Of a stretch of DNA of 5,316 nt, positions 1-5,316 are shown in pieces; position 1 is the first letter of the stretch; the number at the start of each line of letters is the position of its first letter. A program made the position numbers and the translations under genes. The notes beneath the pieces are model-generated. The model was given only the letters and a program-made list of their open reading frames with translations. It was not told the origin of the DNA and made no database searches. Source of the DNA: an uncultured Clostridia bacterium (GTDB lineage Bacteria > Bacillota > Clostridia > Oscillospirales > Ruminococcaceae); the NCBI GenBank assembly GCA_938014855.1, contig CALLQM010000218.1:1-5316 (forward strand). The letters run 5' to 3'.

Positions 1-298
1 TAAATGCTGAATAATCAGCACCCGTATATTTTTTAACCAGCTGCTCAAACGTTTCATCCGTTTGATCCATCTCAGCCATCATACCTTTAAATCCACCGGC
101 TGTACCATAGCTTTCAACTTGCGTGTATAAATAACTGGTTGCGATATAACCAATCGAATAATTTTTTTCATTTCCGGCACTATTGGAAAAATCAAAGCTT
201 TGAATATCACTATTTATAGCCGAATAATCGGTTATTCCACCGAGTTCATACTTACTAAAACGGACATCACTTGCACCGTGGACTGCTTCAGCAAGTCC

Positions 299-370
299 TT
301 CAACAAACCAATCTGGTGGTATTGCAGTATTTGAAACGTTATTGAACATAAGCCCATGTACCATTTCGTG
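299..370 (-). other. Zinc-peptidase active-site region (HEMVH ... EGLAE)
   Basis: On the minus strand the codons at 370-356 read H-E-M-V-H. The run D-W-F-V-E-G-L-A-E begins about 15 residues later, with its first motif Glu at 301-299. In gluzincins the two His and a downstream Glu bind zinc and the Glu of HExxH activates water. The spacing of 18 residues between the second His and E267 is normal for the clan. All expected catalytic residues are present, so the peptidase domain itself shows no decay. It is only out of frame with the flagellin start. Confidence 0.85.
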
Positions 371-811
371 GGTAATCAAGCGATCTGCTAAAATACCTCC
401 AAGTAATGGACCGTCTTCGCCATTTGTTCCTTGATATGCAGTTGCCGTTGACATAAAATCTTCATTAACGGTCAAAGTAAGGTCTTTTCCTAAGAATGTA
501 CCAGACATTTGAGCAACCGCTTTATCACCGACACTTGCAAAAGTTACTGAAAGAGTCGTTCCGGCATTCAGCGTCCAACCGGTAGCCGCTTTAATTTTTT
601 CGGCAGCATCATTCAGCCACGAACCATTGAGCCATCCCATGAATTTTTGCTTATCGCTTGCAGATACTGATGTTGAATAACAAGAGCCATCTAAGAGCTT
701 AATGTTATTAAAATTTGTATTATCTGCAATATGGTTAATTTCCTTTATAAGTGAATCAATTTCAGATTGTGTACTTTGCCGATCTTCACTTACATAGATC
801 CCGTTAGCAGC

Positions 812-814
812 TTT
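812..814 (-). other. Frameshift site in the flagellinolysin gene (one base lost)
   Basis: The minus strand reads TCT ACA AAG CTG CTA ACG in the starting frame (S T K L L T). One A more, i.e. ACA AAA GCT GCT AAC, would give S T K A A N, the expected flagellin sequence. The likely event is AAAA to AAA. ACA AAG is not an X XXY YYZ slippery heptamer, so programmed -1 frameshifting is not supported. Confidence 0.8.
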
Positions 815-1104
815 GTAGAAAGCTCTTTTGCACGTTGAATGCAGCTTTGAATTTCGCTTAAAGCGCCTTCTGCAACTTGTATCATAGAAATTCCATCTTG
901 TGCGTTGTTTTGAGACTGTTCCAGCCCACGAATTTGTGCTCGCATTTTTTCGCTGATTGCAAGACCGGACGCATCATCTGCAGCTCGATTGATGCGAAAT
1001 CCGCTGGCTAACTTTTCAATTGATTTTGACTGATTTCTACCCATGATATTCATATGATTGCTTAAATTTAATGCGGGTAAATTATTTCTTATAACCAAAT
1101 ACTT

Positions 1105-1111
1105 TCCTCCT
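1105..1111 (-). promoter_or_regulatory. Ribosome binding site deciding the TTG start of flagellinolysin
   Basis: The minus strand reads AGGAGGA followed by 6 nt and TTG at 1098-1096. The strength and ideal spacing, plus the flagellin N-terminal consensus right after it, favour this TTG over the later in-frame ATG codons at residues 16 and 19. Confidence 0.85.
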
Positions 1112-1137
1112 TTCTTTGAGCTTAAACTGCAATATAT

Positions 1138-1161
1138 ATATCGACTAAAAAAATAATATTA
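1138..1161 (-). promoter_or_regulatory. Candidate sigma-28 (SigD) flagellar promoter
   Basis: On the minus strand GTCGATAT (1145-1138) resembles the sigma-28 -10 element GCCGATAT. Upstream, TAAT at 1161-1158 is a poor match to the -35 TAAA, with 12 nt between it and GTCGATAT. A better TAAA lies further up, but about 21 nt away, which is too far. The site is about 27 nt upstream of the ribosome site, a sensible distance for a flagellin gene. The -10 is convincing, the -35 is not. Confidence 0.4.
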
Positions 1162-1191
1162 AATACTTTAATAACATTTTTTCACGTGCTC

Positions 1192-1211
1192 AAAAGATTA
1201 AGAAAAGATTA
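1192..1211. repeat. Direct repeat AAAAGATTA, two copies 11 bp apart, upstream of flagellinolysin
   Basis: The 9-bp word AAAAGATTA occurs at 1192-1200 and 1203-1211, about one helical turn apart, some 30-50 bp upstream of the candidate flagellar promoter. The rest of the 190-bp gap (1099-1288) shows no gene and no clear terminator for the flavodoxin gene. In AT-rich DNA this could be chance. Confidence 0.3.
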
Positions 1212-1288
1212 GCTTTCCATTTTTACTGCGCATCAAATTTTCTAATTATGCTACTTGGTGACAAAAATGATATGATGGTTAAAATCGT

Positions 1289-1702
1289 TTATTCCTTTAA
1301 GATTTTTTCTGCAAATTCCACCGCACCTTTTATTTCATCTTTATTGGGATGAGAGAAAGCCATAAACAAAAATCCGCCTTGACACAGATATTCTTCTTTT
1401 AATACTTCAATCCCTTTTGAAATGAGTGTATCACGGATTGTTTTTTGCGGTACAACTTTTGTAGAAGATGTTATAAGTGCAGCTTTTTTTACTTGTTCGC
1501 ATGATAAATTTTGAATAAACTCTAAGAGTTTAGGATTACAGTCGCCTCCATAAATTCCACTTACGATGAATAGTAAATCGCAATCGGTTATTTTCGGATT
1601 TTCTTTGAGATTGTGGGCTTTTATGCCCAACTTTTTTGAGATTGCTAATGCGATTTTTTTGCTATGACCGGTCATGCTTGCATAAAGAATGTCTGCTTTC
1701 AT
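1289..1702 (-). CDS. Small flavodoxin-family protein
   Basis: The product is 137 residues, soluble, with no signal peptide or membrane segment. It opens with a beta strand and a phosphate-binding loop (ADILYASMTGHSKKIA, residues 3-18), the flavodoxin P-loop that holds the FMN phosphate. A second strand and glycine loop (LLFIVSGIYGGDCNP, 43-57) match the usual FMN ring loop. The end (HPNKDEIKGAVEFAEKIL, 118-135) is the last helix of the fold. Flavodoxins carry one or two electrons between redox enzymes; the partner is not encoded here. Start is ATG at 1702-1700 with GGAGG at 1717-1713, about 10 nt upstream; an ATG at 1709 is out of frame. It has its own promoter and a terminator upstream, so it is probably a single-gene unit, perhaps reading on toward the flagellin gene since no terminator was seen after it. 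Fold is well supported; physiological role unknown. Confidence 0.85.
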   Translation of the reverse strand: MKADILYASMTGHSKKIALAISKKLGIKAHNLKENPKITDCDLLFIVSGIYGGDCNPKLLEFIQNLSCEQVKKAALITSSTKVVPQKTIRDTLISKGIEVLKEEYLCQGGFLFMAFSHPNKDEIKGAVEFAEKILKE

Positions 1703-1761
1703 TTCGCATTTACCTCCGTATTTTTTTTAACTTGACTTTATTTTTAATTGTTCTAAATTTC

Positions 1762-1790
1762 ATCATATAAGAACCTTTGAAAGCTGTCAA
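1762..1790 (-). promoter_or_regulatory. Sigma-A promoter of the flavodoxin gene
   Basis: The minus strand reads TTGACA (1790-1785), 17 nt, TATGAT (1767-1762). The -35 is perfect, the -10 is one base off TATAAT, and the spacing is ideal. Transcription should start near 1755, giving a leader of about 50 nt before the ATG. The promoter lies just downstream of the regulator's terminator, so the flavodoxin gene is likely expressed on its own. Confidence 0.75.
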
Positions 1791-1810
1791 TCTTCTATCT
1801 CATAACAAGC

Positions 1811-1843
1811 AAAGAGGGTGCCCTTCAGGGCACCCTCTTTTTT
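1811..1843 (-). terminator. Rho-independent terminator after the YheO-type regulator
   Basis: AAAGAGGGTGCCC (1811-1823) and GGGCACCCTCTTT (1828-1840) form a perfect 13-bp stem with a TTCA loop. It begins 12 nt past the regulator's TAG (1855-1853), so it serves that gene on the minus strand, where the stem is followed by a short T-rich tail (TTTGCTTGTT). The plus-strand side has the better T run (six T, 1838-1843), so the hairpin may stop transcription in both directions, although no plus-strand gene ends here. Confidence 0.85.
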
Positions 1844-1852
1844 GCTGCATTG

Positions 1853-2539
1853 CTATTTGCTTTGTTGACGATTCATGCTTCTTAAGTGCATGTAGACGGT
1901 GTTCTTTGATATTTGCAGAAGTTCCGCAACTTTTATGACGGAGTCTTTTAAATTAAAAATCCCTTTTTCGTTTAGCTTTGCAATAATTTCTTTATTTTTA
2001 TTTGATTGTGAAATGGACATGTCTCCAAACACTTTTTGCTTAATTTCATATACGGATTGTTTGATGAGTTCATCCGCATTATCTGTAAATGTTTCGGAAA
2101 TTTCAGTAATGTTTGATGTTTGAAAATTGGTGGTTAAAAATTTTGACAGAATCGAGGATAATGGAATATTCGTATAAAAATTCATGCAAAAAAGACCGAT
2201 AATGCGATTGTTTTCCCCAAGGATCGGAATTGTTGTGGAGTACAGCGGCGTTCCGTTGGAAGAACGGTTCATATAATTGATGGCGTCACAATTTTTAGTA
2301 CGCTCAATCTGTGATAACATTTCTAAAGCGACATTTGTGATAGGCGCGCCTTCTTTTCTTCCTGAATAATGTCCATTATGGATTTTAATTGCAGAGTGAT
2401 GCAAATCCTCTAAACTATGCAGAATAATTTCATAGCCTTCTCCTAAATAATTCCCTAAATGTTCGACTAAGTTTTTATATGAGTGCAAGATGCTTTTATC
2501 AACTTTTGTAAGTGTTAGATAGGTTTCTTTCTTTTCCAC
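1853..2539 (-). CDS. YheO/DauR-family transcriptional regulator (PAS-like sensor plus HTH)
   Basis: The product is 228 residues, cytoplasmic. Residues about 15-135 match the YheO-type PAS-like sensor: the family signature around HSLEDLHHSAIKIHNGHYSG (41-60) followed by RKEGAPIT, then GTPLYSTTIPIL (96-107) and the strand IIGLFCMNF (113-121). A linker of low complexity (about 140-180) leads to a C-terminal helix-turn-helix (about 183-221), with GIFNLKDSVIKVAELLQISK and NTVYMHLRSMN, the DNA-binding domain of this family. DauR, a characterised member, represses D-arginine catabolism; most relatives have unknown ligands. Start is GTG at 2539-2537 with AAGGAGG 6 nt upstream (2552-2546). It is transcribed divergently from nhaC-patB, the usual layout for a local regulator, so it probably controls that operon and itself. 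Family assignment is firm; target and ligand are inferred. Confidence 0.9.
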   Translation of the reverse strand: MEKKETYLTLTKVDKSILHSYKNLVEHLGNYLGEGYEIILHSLEDLHHSAIKIHNGHYSGRKEGAPITNVALEMLSQIERTKNCDAINYMNRSSNGTPLYSTTIPILGENNRIIGLFCMNFYTNIPLSSILSKFLTTNFQTSNITEISETFTDNADELIKQSVYEIKQKVFGDMSISQSNKNKEIIAKLNEKGIFNLKDSVIKVAELLQISKNTVYMHLRSMNRQQSK

Positions 2540-2585
2540 AAAATTCCTCCTTAGTTGTCATCATTTCATTCTGTTTCTATCTTAA

Positions 2586-2614
2586 AATATATCTCAATTT
2601 GATAAAAACTTCAA
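2586..2614 (-). promoter_or_regulatory. Sigma-A promoter of the regulator gene
   Basis: The minus strand reads TTGAAG (2614-2609), 17 nt, TATATT (2591-2586). Two mismatches in the -35, one in the -10, and ideal spacing. It gives a leader of about 40 nt ending in the AAGGAGG site before the GTG start. Confidence 0.6.
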
Positions 2615-2616
2615 AT
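2597..2616. repeat. Inverted repeat ATTTGA-N8-TCAAAT over the regulator promoter
   Basis: Two 6-bp arms (2597-2602 and 2611-2616) with an 8-bp spacer overlap the -35 box and spacer of the regulator's promoter. It could be an autoregulatory operator. Short arms in AT-rich DNA make chance a real alternative. Confidence 0.3.
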
Positions 2617-2659
2617 ATTACACAAAAAATATGGTTTATATTCTAATCTAAAATGCACT

Positions 2660-2685
2660 TTATTTTATTGACTAAAATAAAATAA
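2660..2685. promoter_or_regulatory. Candidate operator: perfect 10-bp inverted repeat over the nhaC -35 box
   Basis: TTATTTTATT (2660-2669) and AATAAAATAA (2676-2685) are exact inverted copies with a 6-bp spacer GACTAA. The centre-to-centre spacing of the arms is 16 bp. The repeat covers the TTGACT -35 box at 2668-2673, so a bound protein would block the nhaC promoter. The divergent YheO-type regulator is the natural candidate to bind. Only A and T occur in the arms, so this is suggestive, not proof. Confidence 0.45.
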
Positions 2686-2695
2686 CGTATATAAT
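2668..2695 (+). promoter_or_regulatory. Sigma-A promoter of the nhaC-patB operon
   Basis: TTGACT (2668-2673), 16 nt, TATAAT (2690-2695). One mismatch in the -35, a perfect -10. A second TATAAT follows at 2696-2701 but sits too far from the -35. The start of transcription should fall near 2702. Confidence 0.75.
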
Positions 2696-2701
2696 TATAA
2701 T

Positions 2702-2873
2702 ATATGAAAGGGGAGATGGCAATAAACGATTGAAAAATATTAAATATGTAATCCCCCAAAAGTGAAAAGTACTTATTTCATTGTTGTGTAGTTTATTGTA
2801 TTCGACAAAAACTATGGACAAACAGTCAAGAACAAAAGGAAAACAAAAATCGTTTGAGGTTTTGGCGGTTATT
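2702..2873 (+). other. Long 5' leader of nhaC with a possible upstream reading frame and hairpin
   Basis: About 170 nt separate the predicted transcript start from the favoured nhaC ATG. AAAGGGGAG (2707-2715) looks like a strong ribosome site but sits at the very 5' end and leads only to tiny frames: ATG at 2716 gives MAIND then stop, and TTG at 2730 gives 11 codons ending in TGA (2763-2765) in the nhaC frame. GGGGA (2710-2714) can pair with TCCCC (2752-2756), which would hide that site. I do not recognise a known riboswitch in it. It may hold a leader peptide or an undescribed control element, or nothing. Confidence 0.35.
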
Positions 2874-4361
2874 ATGAAAGCCAGTAAAAAAGAAAGACAA
2901 ATAAAAGAAACGACGTTTTTTTTAGCTGTTTTGCCAATTATTGCAATGATCGTGTTATTGGGCGTTGGTTATGCAAAGTTTGGATTAAACGTTGAAGTAT
3001 TAATGTTGGTATCTGCAGCGGTTGCCGCTTTAATTGCCGTTTATTTGGGTTATAGCTGGGATGATATCATGAATGGGATTGTTGGGAAACTATCCAAAAC
3101 GTTACCGGCAATCTTTATTTTAATCATTGTAGGCTTTTTGATCGGTACATGGGAAATCGGCGGTACAATTCCTATGATGGTCTACTATGGATTAAAAATT
3201 ATCAACCCGTCTTATTTAGTTGTAACGGCATTTATCGTAACAGCAGTTGTTTCGATCTGCACAGGTACCTCTTGGGGTTCTGTCGGAACGATTGGTGTTG
3301 CACTCATGGGTGTTGCGGCAGGACTTGGTGCGCCATTGCCGATTGTTGCGGGTGCAGTGGTCTCCGGAGCATATTTTGGAGATAAAATGTCTCCTTTGTC
3401 AGATACCACAAACCTTGCCCCAATTGCAGCAGGTTCAAAGCTGTATGACCATATCAAGCATATGTTTTGGACAACCGGCCCAGGAGCCGTGGTTTGCTTG
3501 ATTGTATATACGATTGTTGGTCAAAAAATCGGAAGTGGTCTTGGAGTTGGAGTGCCGGAAAATGTAGGTATTATTTTAAATACACTCGAAAGTGTTTATG
3601 ATTTTAATATCTTAATTTTACTGCCTATTGTTATTGTATTGGCAGGAGCAATCTTAAAAAAGCCAACCATTCCGGTTATGTTGTTTGCTAGTTTGTTTGC
3701 GATGATCAATGCGATTGTTTTCCAAGGCTTTAATTTGGTTCAATGCTTTGATTCGGCTGTAAATGGATTTAAACTGAGTATGATTCAAATTGAAGGGGTA
3801 GACGCAACCGCTTTTATTCCTGAAATTACGAGATTGCTCGAACGCGGCGGTATGATATCCATGCTGGGAGTTGTGTTGATTTCGTTCTGCGCATATGCAT
3901 TTGCAGGCGCATTGTCGGTTACAGGCTCTTTAGACATTGTATTAAACAAAATTATGTCCCTTGTAAAAAATACATTTGGACTTATTTCAGCTACGATTGT
4001 TTCCTGCATCACGGCTGTATTTGTAACTTCAAATGGACAATTGTCGATTTTGCTTCCTGGTGAAATGTTCCGCAATGCTTACATTAAACAAGGACTGGAA
4101 CCGCGAAATCTGTCAAGAACTTTGGAAGATTCGGCAACCGTTGTTGAACCGATTACACCATGGACAGCGGCCGGCGTTTACATGGCAACAACATTGGGTG
4201 TTCCAACCATGCAGTATCTGCCTTGGGCATGCATTTGTTATACCGGTGTTATTTTTGCTTTGATTTTAGCAGCGACCGGTATTGGAATTATGAAAATTAA
4301 ACCTGATAGCCCTTATTATCAAGAGTACTTAGAGCTCAATAAGGAGCATGTTAAAAATTAG
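2874..4361 (+). CDS. nhaC: NhaC-family sodium-coupled antiporter/transporter
   Basis: From ATG 2874 the product is 495 residues, the usual size, and strongly hydrophobic with many membrane segments (roughly 11-13, counted by eye). After a charged start (MKASKKERQIKET) the first helix begins near residue 15. Family hallmarks are TGTSWGSVGTIG (130-141), GDKMSPLSDTTNLAP (169-183), SNGQLSILLPGEMF, and EDSATVVEPITPWTAAG near the end, all regions lining the transport path. NhaC proteins swap Na+ for H+; relatives exchange malate for lactate (MleN) or carry amino acids, and pairing with a C-S lyase hints at an organic, perhaps sulfur-containing, substrate here (inference). The frame is open from TTG 2781, but the extra 31 residues are lysine-rich and not family-like. 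ATG 2814 lacks a ribosome site, and ATG 2874 has only a weak, distant GAGGT, so the start is uncertain. It ends in TAG overlapping the patB ribosome site. Confidence 0.9.
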   Translation: MKASKKERQIKETTFFLAVLPIIAMIVLLGVGYAKFGLNVEVLMLVSAAVAALIAVYLGYSWDDIMNGIVGKLSKTLPAIFILIIVGFLIGTWEIGGTIPMMVYYGLKIINPSYLVVTAFIVTAVVSICTGTSWGSVGTIGVALMGVAAGLGAPLPIVAGAVVSGAYFGDKMSPLSDTTNLAPIAAGSKLYDHIKHMFWTTGPGAVVCLIVYTIVGQKIGSGLGVGVPENVGIILNTLESVYDFNILILLPIVIVLAGAILKKPTIPVMLFASLFAMINAIVFQGFNLVQCFDSAVNGFKLSMIQIEGVDATAFIPEITRLLERGGMISMLGVVLISFCAYAFAGALSVTGSLDIVLNKIMSLVKNTFGLISATIVSCITAVFVTSNGQLSILLPGEMFRNAYIKQGLEPRNLSRTLEDSATVVEPITPWTAAGVYMATTLGVPTMQYLPWACICYTGVIFALILAATGIGIMKIKPDSPYYQEYLELNKEHVKN

Positions 4362-4364
4362 GAG
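4360..4364 (+). promoter_or_regulatory. Ribosome binding site of patB overlapping the nhaC stop
   Basis: AGGAG at 4360-4364 shares its first two bases with the nhaC TAG (4359-4361) and lies 10 nt before ATG 4375. It decides for ATG 4375 over the in-frame ATG 4348, whose AAGGAG ends only one base upstream. The overlap suggests translational coupling of the two genes. Confidence 0.7.
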
Positions 4365-4374
4365 TGATCTTTTG

Positions 4375-5295
4375 ATGGAACAAATCTGTTTTGATGAAGT
4401 CATAAATCGAAGAAATACAAACTGTGCAAAATGGGATACCATGGACGCGAAATATGGCGGTACTGATTTGATTCATCTTGGTGTTGCAGACCTAGACTTT
4501 CGAACTCCCAAGCCAATCACAGATGCATTTCAAACATGCGTGGATCACGGGATTTTTGGATATACGGATTTAAATGATGGATTTTACAATGGTATTATTC
4601 GTTGGTTTAAAGAGAAAAATCGTGCGACTGTAAAAAGAGATGAAATCGTATTTTGTCCAAGAATCAGTATTTCTGTCAGCTTGGCCGTGGAAACCTTTAC
4701 AAACGAAGGCGACGAGGTTCTGATTCATACGCCATCTTATGATGCGCTTTATGATGCAGTGGTAAAAAACAAGCGAAAAGCAGTGACTTCCCCATTGGTT
4801 TTTGATGGGGAACGATATCGCATTAATTTCGATGAGCTTGAAAAATCAGTTTCCGACAAAACAAAGATGTACATACTCTGCAGTCCGTTTAATCCGGTTT
4901 GCAGAGTATGGGATCAAGATGAGTTGGACAAAATCGGTGAATTTTGTGAAAAACACAATCTTCTGCTTTTTGTAGATGAAATTCACGGAGATATGGTTGC
5001 GCCGAATGTAACATTTACAACGGCACTTTTGTTAAAGGAATCGGTTAGACAGCGTCTAATCGTAGCATCTTCTTTAACAAAGACGTTCAATATTCCGGGT
5101 ATCATTGTTTCCTACTTAGTGATTCCAAATGAGTCCCTGCGCAGCAAACTCAAAGACGATATCGATCGCATTGGAATGCATAATCCGAATGTTTTTTCCG
5201 TGGTTGCGGTTGAAGAAGGCTATCAGCATTGGGACGATTGGTATGATGCCATGCTCGACTATGTCAATCGAGACCATCCATTTACGCGGGCGTAA
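4375..5295 (+). CDS. patB: MalY/PatB-family PLP-dependent C-S lyase/aminotransferase, interrupted by an in-frame stop
   Basis: The 306 codons before TAA form a fold-type I PLP enzyme of the MalY/PatB family, which usually runs to about 390 residues. Visible are LGVADLDF (near 31-38, substrate-side loop), HGIFGYTDLNDGFY, the PRISISVSLAVETFT cofactor-phosphate region, N173 in CSPFNPVCRVW, D201 of VDEIHGD (pairs with the PLP ring nitrogen) and K236 of SLTKTFNIPG (Schiff-base lysine). Members split cystathionine or cysteine to thiol, pyruvate and ammonia, in the cytoplasm. It is the second gene after nhaC, with a gap of 13 nt. Two oddities stand out: C176 stands where NPVGRVW normally has Gly, and the frame stops at 5293 although the next seven codons (FKDHFHE) read on like the family. 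The C-terminal domain, which holds the substrate-carboxylate Arg, would be lost, so the product is probably inactive unless the stop is a sequence error. Confidence 0.88.
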   Translation: MEQICFDEVINRRNTNCAKWDTMDAKYGGTDLIHLGVADLDFRTPKPITDAFQTCVDHGIFGYTDLNDGFYNGIIRWFKEKNRATVKRDEIVFCPRISISVSLAVETFTNEGDEVLIHTPSYDALYDAVVKNKRKAVTSPLVFDGERYRINFDELEKSVSDKTKMYILCSPFNPVCRVWDQDELDKIGEFCEKHNLLLFVDEIHGDMVAPNVTFTTALLLKESVRQRLIVASSLTKTFNIPGIIVSYLVIPNESLRSKLKDDIDRIGMHNPNVFSVVAVEEGYQHWDDWYDAMLDYVNRDHPFTRA

Positions 5296-5316
5296 TTTAA
5301 GGATCACTTTCATGAA
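5293..5316 (+). other. In-frame TAA in patB followed by family-like sequence to the window end
   Basis: HPFTRA-TAA-FKDHFHE: after the stop the same frame stays open for its last seven codons. In MalY/PatB proteins this spot commonly reads as an aromatic residue followed by such a helix, so TAA most simply replaces TAT or TAC (Tyr), a single-base change. The remaining roughly 80 residues should lie right of the window. Confidence 0.6.

Larger units (their letters stand above)
1..1098 (-). pseudogene. Flagellinolysin (flagellin with zinc-metallopeptidase domain), frameshifted and cut by the window edge
   Basis: Start is a TTG at 1098-1096 (MVIRNNLPALNL), chosen because flagellins begin this way and an AGGAGG site lies 6 nt upstream. 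Residues 1-95 are a textbook flagellin N-terminal D0/D1 helix region (LASGFRINRAADDASGLAISEKM follows in 30-52). That frame hits TAA at 792-790. Shifting frame at 812-814 restores the flagellin consensus at once (KAANGIYVSEDR, then IADNTNFNNIKLLDG to residue 138) and stays open to base 1. Restored residues from about 147 on are not flagellin-like. They carry HEMVH (244-248) and, 18 residues later, WFVEGLAEAVHGASD (264-278). This is the gluzincin arrangement of flagellinolysins and M9 collagenases: two His and a Glu (E267) as zinc ligands, and E245 catalytic. Known members build filaments that digest protein outside the cell. The C-terminal flagellin domain should lie left of base 1. Frame restoration and function are inference; as written, only a 102-residue stub is made. 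Confidence 0.9.

Noticed and set aside
601..640. Internal start producing the peptidase without the flagellin domain
   Set aside because: The first ATG in the restored frame (at 640, minus strand) has no ribosome site in front of it.
812..818. Programmed -1 ribosomal frameshift in flagellinolysin
   Set aside because: The site ACA AAG does not match X XXY YYZ, and no stimulatory structure is evident; a simple base loss explains it.
1899..2123. Plus-strand frame of 74 codons opposite the regulator
   Set aside because: It lies wholly antisense to the HTH and linker of a clear regulator gene and has no recognisable domain or start signals.
2702..2760. Fluoride-type riboswitch suggested by GATGGC and AAC words
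   Set aside because: The order and pairing of the helices do not fit the known consensus, and nhaC is preceded here by only one weak 5-bp pairing.
2781..2873. Upstream extension of NhaC to TTG 2781 or ATG 2814
   Set aside because: No ribosome site precedes either start and the extra residues are lysine-rich and unlike NhaC N-termini; ATG 2874 directly precedes the usual charged start and first helix.
3149..3501. Open frames on both strands inside nhaC
   Set aside because: They overlap the strongly conserved NhaC coding sequence, have no ribosome sites or family-like composition, and are shadows of it.
5116..5313. Minus-strand frame at the right end
   Set aside because: It is antisense to the well conserved PatB coding sequence and carries no family features.

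Overview
The window is AT-rich DNA. Its gene families and signals (sigma-A promoters, strong AGGAGG ribosome sites, GTG and TTG starts) suggest a motile, anaerobic Gram-positive bacterium, most likely a clostridial Firmicute. This is an inference from gene content; no 16S or other species marker is present.

Left part (1-1098, minus strand): the 5' two thirds or so of a flagellin gene that carries a zinc-metallopeptidase domain where the variable region of flagellin would be, i.e. a flagellinolysin. The conserved N-terminal flagellin domain is out of frame with the rest because of a one-base loss near 812-814. Restoring it gives a continuous 366-residue reading frame with an HEMVH zinc motif and an EGLAE motif. 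The gene runs off the left edge, so the C-terminal flagellin domain is not seen. Upstream lie a clear ribosome site and a weak sigma-28-like promoter.

Middle (1289-1702, minus strand): a small stand-alone flavodoxin-fold protein with its own near-consensus sigma-A promoter (1762-1790). A strong 13-bp hairpin terminator (1811-1840) separates it from the next gene.

Right part (1853-5316): a divergent regulator/operon module. A YheO/DauR-type regulator (PAS-like domain plus C-terminal HTH) is read leftward. An NhaC-family sodium-coupled antiporter and a MalY/PatB-type PLP-dependent C-S lyase/aminotransferase are read rightward and are translationally close (the lyase ribosome site overlaps the nhaC stop). 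The intergenic region holds good promoters for both directions. A perfect 10-bp inverted repeat overlaps the -35 box of the rightward promoter, a natural operator candidate. About 170 nt of transcribed leader precede the likely nhaC start. A plausible reading is that the regulator senses a small amino-acid-like ligand and controls its transport (NhaC) and breakdown (PatB); the ligand cannot be told from sequence.

The lyase gene has an in-frame TAA at 5293 where family members continue, and the frame stays open and family-like after it to the window end. Together with the flagellinolysin frameshift, this makes two apparent lesions in 5.3 kb: either recent gene decay or sequence errors. No RNA genes, mobile elements or CRISPR arrays were seen.
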